In this document: positions 1 through 5,606 of the stretch, piece by piece
How positions within the stretch are numbered: the stretch's first letter is position 1
How the letters are laid out: every line of letters starts with the position of its first letter
Origin: Oscillospiraceae bacterium
GTDB taxonomy: Bacteria; Bacillota; Clostridia; Oscillospirales; Ruminococcaceae
Direction: 5' to 3'
Assembly: GCA_022511485.1 (NCBI GenBank)
Contig: JAFLUJ010000176.1
Span: 1 to 14,778, forward strand
Length of the DNA stretch: 14,778 nucleotides
Program-made: the position numbers and the translations under genes
The notes under the pieces: generated by a model
What the model was told of the DNA's origin: nothing
Databases searched by the model: none
The model's input: the letters and a program-made list of their open reading frames with translations, nothing else

Positions 1-488
1 GTAAGCTTCTGGATATCCTTTTCATATCCCTTCATATCGTCCTCTGTGATCTCATTATTTTTCTTCATACCCTTAAATTTTTCAAGAGTATCACGTCTTA
101 CATTACGCAGAGTGACCTTTGCTTCCTCGCCGAACTTCTTTACCTGCTTAACGAGCTCCTTACGGCGATCCTCAGTAGGCTGAGGGAAAGCAAGTCTCAG
201 CACATTTCCGTCGTTAGTAGGAGTGATACCAATATCGGAAGCCTGAATGGCTTTTTCAATTGGTTTAAGCTGGCTTTTATCCCAGGGCTGAACAACAAGA
301 ACTCTCGCCTCTGAAACAGAAACAGCAGCCATCTGCTGGATCGGTGTAGGAGTTCCGTAATAATCCACCATTACCTTATCCAGAACCGCAGGATTGGCTC
401 TGCCGGCTCTTATAGTTGAAAATTCATGTTCAAGGCTCTTGATACATTTTTCCATTTTTCCCTGTGCGTTTGAAATTTGCTCGTTCAT
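1..488 (-). CDS. frr: Ribosome recycling factor (3' end cut off by window)
   Basis: Ribosome recycling factor works in the cytoplasm with EF-G to split the post-termination ribosome from mRNA. The reading frame opens at ATG 488-486 with MNEQISNAQGKMEKCIKSLE, then shows the RRF hallmark region with the RAGRANPAVLDKVMVDYYG motif, PTPIQQMA and the QPWDKSQLKPIEKAI segment. About 162 codons are present; the family usually has about 185, so only the C-terminal part of the long three-helix bundle lies outside the window. A good ribosome binding site (AAAAGGAG) sits about 8 bases before the start. It lies 31 bases downstream of pyrH on the same strand, the usual pyrH-frr arrangement, so the two are probably co-transcribed from the promoter at 1285-1313. 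I see nothing odd in the visible part. Confidence 0.97.
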   Translation of the reverse strand, partial: MNEQISNAQGKMEKCIKSLEHEFSTIRAGRANPAVLDKVMVDYYGTPTPIQQMAAVSVSEARVLVVQPWDKSQLKPIEKAIQASDIGITPTNDGNVLRLAFPQPTEDRRKELVKQVKKFGEEAKVTLRNVRRDTLEKFKGMKKNNEITEDDMKGYEKDIQKL

Positions 489-519
489 AAAAAATTCTCC
501 TTTTAAAAATTTTTAACAA

Positions 520-1236
520 TTATCTATCAATTACGATCGTACCTACCTTTTTGCCCATACAAGCGTCATAGATATTATCCGGCTTTCTCAGATCAAATAC
601 AAGTATAGGGATATTGTTATCCTTACACATTGAAGCGGCTGTGCTGTCCATAACAGCAAGATTTTTTACAAGAATATCATTGAAGCTCAGTTCATCAAAC
701 TTTACCGCATCGCTATACTTATTAGGATCTTTATCATAAACTCCGTCGACCATAGTGGCTTTCAGGACAATATCCGCCTCGATCTCAGCAGCTCTCAGCG
801 TGGAAGCGGTGTCTGTAGAAAAGAATGGATTTCCTGTTCCGCATCCGAAAATGACCACTCTTCCCTTTTCCATATGACGGACAGCCTTATTCCTGATGTA
901 TGGCTCAGCGACCTGATGCATAGCTATAGCAGTCTGGACGCGAACGTCAACTCCAAGGGATTCAAGAACGTCTGCCACAGCAAGAGCGTTCATAGTCGTA
1001 GCAAGCATACCGATATGATCGGCACGCGTTCTGTCCATTGCACCGCTGGAACGTCCCCTCCAGAAATTTCCTCCGCCTACAACAATACCTATCTGGATAC
1101 CGGCGTCAGCACATTTTTTTATACTTTCACAAATTTTAGAAATAATTGAATAGTCTAAACCGATTTTTTTCTCCCCGGCAAGAGCTTCACCGCTCAGCTT
1201 AAGAAGAATTCTTTTGTACTTGGGCTGTTCGGACAT
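520..1236 (-). CDS. pyrH: Uridylate kinase (UMP kinase)
   Basis: Bacterial UMP kinase phosphorylates UMP to UDP with ATP; it is a cytoplasmic hexamer of the amino-acid-kinase fold and is unrelated to eukaryotic UMP/CMP kinases. The 238 residues match the family length. Visible motifs are the N-terminal ILLKLSGEALAG phosphate-binding loop, IGIVVGGGNFWRG around residue 50-62, the DRTRADHIGMLATTMNALA segment that shapes the UMP site, FGCGTGNPFFSTDTAS in the middle and VDGVYDKDPNKY, the nucleotide-binding part. The ATG at 1236-1234 is preceded by GAGGAAAGGATG on the coding strand, supporting this start. It is the first gene of a pyrH-frr pair behind a strong sigma-A promoter at 1285-1313. The commonly linked rpsB-tsf genes are not upstream here; instead there is a candidate small RNA and unrelated genes. 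Confidence 0.97.
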   Translation of the reverse strand: MSEQPKYKRILLKLSGEALAGEKKIGLDYSIISKICESIKKCADAGIQIGIVVGGGNFWRGRSSGAMDRTRADHIGMLATTMNALAVADVLESLGVDVRVQTAIAMHQVAEPYIRNKAVRHMEKGRVVIFGCGTGNPFFSTDTASTLRAAEIEADIVLKATMVDGVYDKDPNKYSDAVKFDELSFNDILVKNLAVMDSTAASMCKDNNIPILVFDLRKPDNIYDACMGKKVGTIVIDR

Positions 1237-1284
1237 ATGCCAAAATCATCCTTTCCTCAGAAACATTTTTATACAACTATATTT

Positions 1285-1313
1285 ATTGTACTACAATTTT
1301 CATGATATGTAAA
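1285..1313 (-). promoter_or_regulatory. Sigma-A promoter of pyrH-frr
   Basis: On the minus strand a -35 box TTTACA (1313-1308) and a -10 box TACAAT (1290-1285) are separated by exactly 17 bases. Transcription would start near 1278 and give a leader of about 40 bases before the pyrH start. This places pyrH-frr on its own promoter, separate from the structured element upstream. Confidence 0.8.
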
Positions 1314-1320
1314 GAGGGTG

Positions 1321-1339
1321 AAGGAAAAAATTTTTCCTT
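1321..1339. repeat. AT-rich palindrome just upstream of the pyrH promoter
   Basis: The stretch AAGGAAAAAATTTTTCCTT is a near-perfect inverted repeat with arms of about nine bases. It lies 8 bases beyond the -35 box of the pyrH promoter and about 20 bases past the U-run of the upstream RNA element. It could be a protein-binding site, an UP-like A/T tract or part of a weak terminator. Nothing in the sequence tells these apart. Confidence 0.4.
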
Positions 1340-1361
1340 AATTTATCACCTGGTAAAAAAT

Positions 1362-1476
1362 AAAAAACCCGCTATATGCCATAATGGTACAGAATCAATA
1401 TACCTCCGTACCCGTGCCTTACTCCTTACCGGTTCAATACGAGCGGTGAGGGTAACGCCTTAGCATTAAGCAGGGC
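1362..1476 (-). ncRNA. Candidate structured small RNA, about 110 nt, family not recognised
   Basis: On the minus strand a perfect -10 box TATAAT (1487-1482) lies 7 bases ahead of the sequence GCCCTGCTTAATGC. That sequence pairs with the far 3' end: CCC 1475-1473 with GGG 1370-1368, GCT 1471-1469 with AGC 1373-1371, and ATGC 1466-1463 with GCAT 1379-1376. A run of six U (1367-1362) follows directly. Inside, further helices are possible, for example ACCG with CGGT around a loop containing GTATTGAAC. A promoter-like -10, a closed terminal stem and a terminal U-run fit a free-standing small RNA. The -35 region is poor (best CTGAAT, 16-base spacer). I looked for SRP RNA, tmRNA and RNase P signatures and did not find them; 6S RNA would normally be longer. 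A pyrH leader element is less likely because pyrH has its own promoter downstream. Confidence 0.5.
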
Positions 1477-1481
1477 GTATT

Positions 1482-1487
1482 ATTATA
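1482..1487 (-). promoter_or_regulatory. -10 box of the candidate small RNA
   Basis: A perfect TATAAT on the minus strand at 1487-1482 would place the transcription start near 1475, exactly where the closing stem of the structured element begins. No good -35 hexamer is seen at 16-18 bases. The TTTACA further upstream is only 8 bases away and cannot serve. Expression may depend on an activator or be modest. Confidence 0.45.
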
Positions 1488-1505
1488 GATCTATGTGTAA
1501 AGTAT

Positions 1506-1868
1506 TCAGCCTTTATATACAGCATCAAACATATTGTAAACAAGAATAGCAGCAAGTAATACATTAAAAATAAGTGACATGATGATATAAGCCGCTCTTG
1601 TTGTCTTCTTTCCGAACTTGACTGACATTATTCCTACGAAGCAGCTTGAAACAATAACAGCGAATATGTTTATCGCTGTATAAACCGTAAACATATCCAT
1701 TGGTAAAATATTGGAGATTTTTCCTGCCAATATATAGGACAATATATTAGCGGCAGGAAGTATCAGCAGCGGGATCGTAGCAAAAGCATAATTCTTTTTT
1801 CCCGCATGGAGATATACAATGACTACCGCAAAGATAAGTCCGAAAATCGTCAGACACTCAACAAGCAT
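1506..1868 (-). CDS. Small four-helix membrane protein, unknown function
   Basis: I do not recognise a named family. The 120-residue protein is almost wholly hydrophobic, with four predicted membrane segments at about residues 2-21, 28-50, 57-80 and 91-115, and short basic cytoplasmic links (HAGKKNY, KFGKKTTR). It has no signal peptide cleavage site and no catalytic motif. The ATG at 1868-1866 has a clear AAAGGAG about 10 bases upstream, inside the 16-base gap after the SGNH-like gene, so the two are very likely translated from one message. No terminator is evident between its stop and the candidate RNA at 1476. Its role may be as a membrane partner of the extracytoplasmic SGNH-like protein, but that rests only on position. 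Confidence 0.75.
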   Translation of the reverse strand: MLVECLTIFGLIFAVVIVYLHAGKKNYAFATIPLLILPAANILSYILAGKISNILPMDMFTVYTAINIFAVIVSSCFVGIMSVKFGKKTTRAAYIIMSLIFNVLLAAILVYNMFDAVYKG

Positions 1869-1884
1869 AACACGCTGTCTCCTT

Positions 1885-2673
1885 TCATTCAGCAGTATGG
1901 GTCAGAATATATTCAGAAAGCTCACCATACTTTTCCTTTTTAAGTCTTCTTCCATTTACTTCCGCCGCAGAATCCGGAAGCTTCCCGTCATTGCCCTTAA
2001 ATCCTGTATTGACATCAAGATACCGGACATTCATTTTATTTGCAAATTTTAGCAATTCAGAGTTATATGTATCAATATCTGAATTAAAAGCGACACTGCT
2101 TTCAATTCCGGCAGTGACAGGCAAAAGCGACATCAGATAAATTTCCGTGTCAGGATCATTTTCCATGATCGCATTTATAAAGGATTCCATCTCGTCAAAC
2201 AAACCGGGATCGGAACTTTCAGATGCACTTCCTGTTCCCGACATAATATAGATCTTAGATGCATTCTTACGGATCACAGCATCTGCGATACCGCTTTCAA
2301 CGCCATCAACCGACAGTATCACCGAGTTAAAATTTGCCGGTGTGATAGAGTCGGAAATAAGCATATTTCCTGACGGAACATATTCATAATCTGCAAGACC
2401 TGCAAGAGATCTTGTACCAATAAACACAGCATCTTTATAGTAGCTTTCGTCCTGACGTTCTCCTCTGGGTACAGGATTTATAGCATTGTTGTTTCCCCCG
2501 ACAGGTTCTATGTAAACAACCACGTCAGTCGTATTGTCAAGCATTTCACTTGTCACAGTGAAGTCTTCTTTCATATAAAAAACAAAGCAAACGGCAAAGC
2601 TTGCGAAAACAAACAAAAATATAAAGGAAAAACGAAATTTAGCCTTTTTCCTTTCCCTTTGAGTTATCATCAT
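1885..2673 (-). CDS. Membrane-anchored SGNH-hydrolase-like protein lacking catalytic motifs
   Basis: The 262-residue protein has a basic N-terminus followed by one membrane segment at about residues 13-33, so the rest should lie outside the membrane. Residues 80-260 follow the SGNH/GDSL hydrolase layout: strand YKDAVFIG, a central strand KIYIMSGTG, the helix-strand PDTEIYLMSLLPV typical of this fold, and a C-terminal helix YGELSEYIL. The catalytic blocks are replaced: the nucleophile motif GDS reads GTR (86-88), the GxND block reads GTGSA (146-150), and the C-terminal DxxH block reads DSAAEVN (234-240). It therefore looks like a non-catalytic member, perhaps a binding or scaffold protein in the cell wall zone. 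ATG is doubled (2673 and 2670); the ribosome site AAAGGGTG is modest. A good promoter lies at 2740-2768 and the small membrane gene follows after 16 bases. Confidence 0.7.
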   Translation of the reverse strand: MMITQRERKKAKFRFSFIFLFVFASFAVCFVFYMKEDFTVTSEMLDNTTDVVVYIEPVGGNNNAINPVPRGERQDESYYKDAVFIGTRSLAGLADYEYVPSGNMLISDSITPANFNSVILSVDGVESGIADAVIRKNASKIYIMSGTGSASESSDPGLFDEMESFINAIMENDPDTEIYLMSLLPVTAGIESSVAFNSDIDTYNSELLKFANKMNVRYLDVNTGFKGNDGKLPDSAAEVNGRRLKKEKYGELSEYILTHTAE

Positions 2674-2739
2674 CTACGGAGCACACCCTTTCCGCAAAAG
2701 TATATTACTTTACACATTATAATACTAATGTTTAAGAAT

Positions 2740-2768
2740 AGTATAACACAGCTTTACGAAAAATGCAA
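2740..2768 (-). promoter_or_regulatory. Sigma-A promoter of the SGNH-like/membrane protein pair
   Basis: On the minus strand a -35 box TTGCAT (2768-2763) and a -10 box TATACT (2745-2740) are spaced by 17 bases, giving a leader of about 60 bases before the start at 2673. A second TATAAT at about 2717-2722 lacks a matching -35 box. Confidence 0.7.
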
Positions 2769-2830
2769 CTAATATCTGAGGATTTCCAATTATTTTTGTT
2801 CTGTACTCTCTGAAACATATCCCATATAAC

Positions 2831-2868
2831 AAACAGCCATGCTGTACTTAATGTACAACAGGCTGTTT
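2831..2868 (-). terminator. Hairpin terminator after the kinase-DegV gene
   Basis: An eight-base stem AAACAGCC (2831-2838) with GGCTGTTT (2861-2868) encloses a second five-base stem TGTAC/GTACA (2843-2847 and 2853-2857) with a five-base loop. It lies about 70 bases downstream of the stop of the minus-strand kinase operon and upstream of the next minus-strand promoter. The U-run is weak on either strand (GTTTGTTAT on the minus side), so termination may be partial. Confidence 0.55.
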
Positions 2869-2939
2869 ATACATTTATCACAGATATGTCCGCAATATGC
2901 AAATATCAGATCATCAATTTTTTGCTGATATACTGCCTA

Positions 2940-5606
2940 TCATTTCATCATAAAAATCAAGCCAAATGTGCCCGGACCGCAGTTAGTAGCCACAGCCGGC
3001 GATGCTTTCTGGCAGATGATCTGCTGGAATTCCATCTTACTGTTGACCTGTTCTATAATGCTTTTAAGATCATTCCTTGATAAACCGGCATATGTGATAA
3101 ACAACATACTGGTATCTATCTCTCCCATTACCTTAAAAGCTGAATCAATATATTTTTTTCGTGTATATTCTTCTGTGCCCATCCTGATAGCTCCTACACC
3201 CATACGATTGTTTTTCATAACAATTACCGGATGCAGCATAAACGCCTGACATACTGCATGAGTATTTTGAGAAAGCCTTCCTGACCGTGCCAGATATTCT
3301 GTACCGCTCATAACAAAGCTGGTTTTGATCTTATTTCTCATATTTTTCAGCTCATTGACAATTTCCTCCACGTTCATGCCGGCAGCAGCACTCAGAGCAG
3401 CGTGCATTGCCATCATTCCCATTCCGCTGGACAAATGACCCGAATCTATTACAGTAACATTGTCAAATGCTTTCGCAGCTTCCGAAGCATGCTCATAACC
3501 GCTTCCGACATTCTTTGACATGGAAATATGGATAATGCACTGAGCTTTTGTAAGCTGCTCTGCAAAAAATTCCTCATAATCTGACAATACAGGCTCTTTT
3601 GATTTTGCATCCTTTCCCATCTCACTCATGTAAGAAAGGATGCTGTCTGTTTCAGCTTCAACGCCGTCAAGGAATTCTCCGCTTTCTGTCACGACACGAT
3701 AAGGCATAACAGCTATCTGATACTTATCCAGAAAATCCCTGGGAAGATCGCATACGCTCTCTGTTGAGATCATTACCGGTATCTTCCTGTTATACGTAAG
3801 AACCGGAGTTTCAATAACGCCTACAGAGCCTTCATCTCCGGATATAGTCACAATGTTTTTCGGAAGGTGTCTTAAGAGCTCTGCTTCCAATTGTGAATGA
3901 ACTACCGGCTTAAGCAGATAACCATCAAATCCTTCTCTCTTATAAAGCTCCCTGTATTCTCCGCCTGCATTAGCCGTCAGAACAACAATAGGCGTATTTT
4001 GATTAAGACCTCCCGTCTGTGAACGGATAGCATGCAGACATTCAACTCCGTCCATACCCGGCATAAGATGATCCATCAGGATCACATCATACCTAAGCTC
4101 AACTGTCTTTTTAAGACAATCCTCACCGCTTTTGACCGTATCTATCTGCGCCTTGGTATCCCTCAGGAGCTTCTCTTCAACCATCAGATTAGCTTCATTG
4201 TCATCAACTATCAGGATATGCGCCTTCGGAGCCTCAAAGCTTTGCTTGTAATGATCTCTTGAGCGAACTGTACGCCTTGACTCAAGATTAAAAGACCCCA
4301 GCTTTTCATCATCCGCAATTTTCTGAGGCAGAGTAATAAGAAATGTAGATCCCTTGGTATAAACGCTGTTTACAGCAATATTGCCGTCCATCAGATCAAG
4401 GAGCTGTTTTACAATAGCAAGCCCAAGACCCGTTCCTTCAATATGACGGTTACTTTCCACATCTGCCCTCTTGAATGCACTGAACAGATGCTCCATGCTT
4501 TCCTTTTTGATCCCCATACCAGTATCTGTTATAGAGTAGGACATTTCGATCATTCCTTGTCCAAGCTCAGCACTTTGTATGGACAATGTAACAGAACCGG
4601 CTTTAGTATATTTTACCGCATTGTTCAGTACATTTATAAGTATCTGCTTGATACGCACCTCATCGCCTACCAGCTTTGCAGGAACTGACTTATCTACATC
4701 AATATGAAATTCGAGACCTTTTTCCTTTGCCCGGACCCATATCATATTAACAATATCAGACAGCATAGCGCCAACATCATATGTGACCGGAACGATCTCC
4801 ATTTTACCGGATTCTATCTTGGACATATCCAAAAAGTCGTTGATAAGCGACAGCAGCATCTTGCTTGCACCCTGAATATTTACAGCGTCTGTCGCCACCT
4901 CTTCGGATACATTTTCTCTCAGTATCAGCTCATTCAGACCTATGATGGTGTTGATCGGCGTTCTGATCTCATGGCTCATACTTGAGAAGAAACGGTTCTG
5001 TGCCTTATTCAACTCTTCGATCTCCTGCTTACGCTTTTTTGCAATAGCATTTTCAGATCGGAATACACCATTCTGGAAAACTATCATACAGCACATTAAT
5101 ATCGCAACAATAAAAAGTGATACCAGAGAATCAATATAGGCTGTTTCCTCATTATGGGAAATAATAATATTCGGATGCGTATATCCGATATAATAACATA
5201 CAGCGTCAATAACAAAGCTGAACCCCAGGAGTATGTATTTTATTTTTCCCTCGACTACAAGGCATATATATACGATCCCGAACAAAAGCCAGATCGGAGC
5301 CCCTCCATAAATTCCTCCGGATGTAATATAAACAAACGGCAGCAGTCCACACATGATAATGATCGCAATAATGACAGCTCCAAGCTGTATTTTATGGGAG
5401 TGTATCGAAAAATAAAATATCCCCAGAAAAACAATAAACGCAGCGACCATCAAAACTATATTCAGTAAGTCTTCTCCAATTATGATACTGTCCAGTATTC
5501 CTGCCGCCAGTCCGCAGAGCCCTACCATTACAAGAAGCCGGAAAAGACGCTCCTGCATATCAAGGCTTCGATCCCTTATCGACTGGATAAATTTCTTCAG
5601 ATGCAT
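2940..5606 (-). CDS. Membrane hybrid histidine kinase with receiver and C-terminal DegV domain
   Basis: The 888 residues give this order: about six membrane segments between residues 21 and 177, HisKA with SMSHEIRTP (phospho-acceptor H212), HATPase with N box NVLNNAVKYT (N328/N329), DTGMGI (361-366) and GTGLGL (391-396), a receiver at about 462-585 (acidic pair D468/D469, acceptor D512, T544, K566), and a full DegV fold at about 609-885. DegV marks are STESVCDLP (614-622), VIDSGHLSSGMG (719-730), GTEYLARSGRLS (768-779) and NCGPGTFG (875-882). DegV/FakB proteins normally bind a fatty acid as a free-standing protein; here the domain is joined to a complete kinase-receiver. Usual pocket motifs differ: TSQPS reads SKEPV, SSxLSGTY reads SKNVGSGY, and the late THxGPG reads TNCGPG. 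Its start overlaps the upstream kinase stop by one base (TAATG), implying translational coupling. It probably senses or responds to a lipid-like ligand; ligand and output are unknown. Confidence 0.9.
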   Translation of the reverse strand: MHLKKFIQSIRDRSLDMQERLFRLLVMVGLCGLAAGILDSIIIGEDLLNIVLMVAAFIVFLGIFYFSIHSHKIQLGAVIIAIIIMCGLLPFVYITSGGIYGGAPIWLLFGIVYICLVVEGKIKYILLGFSFVIDAVCYYIGYTHPNIIISHNEETAYIDSLVSLFIVAILMCCMIVFQNGVFRSENAIAKKRKQEIEELNKAQNRFFSSMSHEIRTPINTIIGLNELILRENVSEEVATDAVNIQGASKMLLSLINDFLDMSKIESGKMEIVPVTYDVGAMLSDIVNMIWVRAKEKGLEFHIDVDKSVPAKLVGDEVRIKQILINVLNNAVKYTKAGSVTLSIQSAELGQGMIEMSYSITDTGMGIKKESMEHLFSAFKRADVESNRHIEGTGLGLAIVKQLLDLMDGNIAVNSVYTKGSTFLITLPQKIADDEKLGSFNLESRRTVRSRDHYKQSFEAPKAHILIVDDNEANLMVEEKLLRDTKAQIDTVKSGEDCLKKTVELRYDVILMDHLMPGMDGVECLHAIRSQTGGLNQNTPIVVLTANAGGEYRELYKREGFDGYLLKPVVHSQLEAELLRHLPKNIVTISGDEGSVGVIETPVLTYNRKIPVMISTESVCDLPRDFLDKYQIAVMPYRVVTESGEFLDGVEAETDSILSYMSEMGKDAKSKEPVLSDYEEFFAEQLTKAQCIIHISMSKNVGSGYEHASEAAKAFDNVTVIDSGHLSSGMGMMAMHAALSAAAGMNVEEIVNELKNMRNKIKTSFVMSGTEYLARSGRLSQNTHAVCQAFMLHPVIVMKNNRMGVGAIRMGTEEYTRKKYIDSAFKVMGEIDTSMLFITYAGLSRNDLKSIIEQVNSKMEFQQIICQKASPAVATNCGPGTFGLIFMMK

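Noticed and set aside
1362..1476. Signal recognition particle RNA at the candidate small RNA
   Set aside because: A segment GAACCGGTAAGG is loosely reminiscent of SRP RNA, but the conserved apical loop (GTCAGG...GGAAGGAAGCAGC) is absent.
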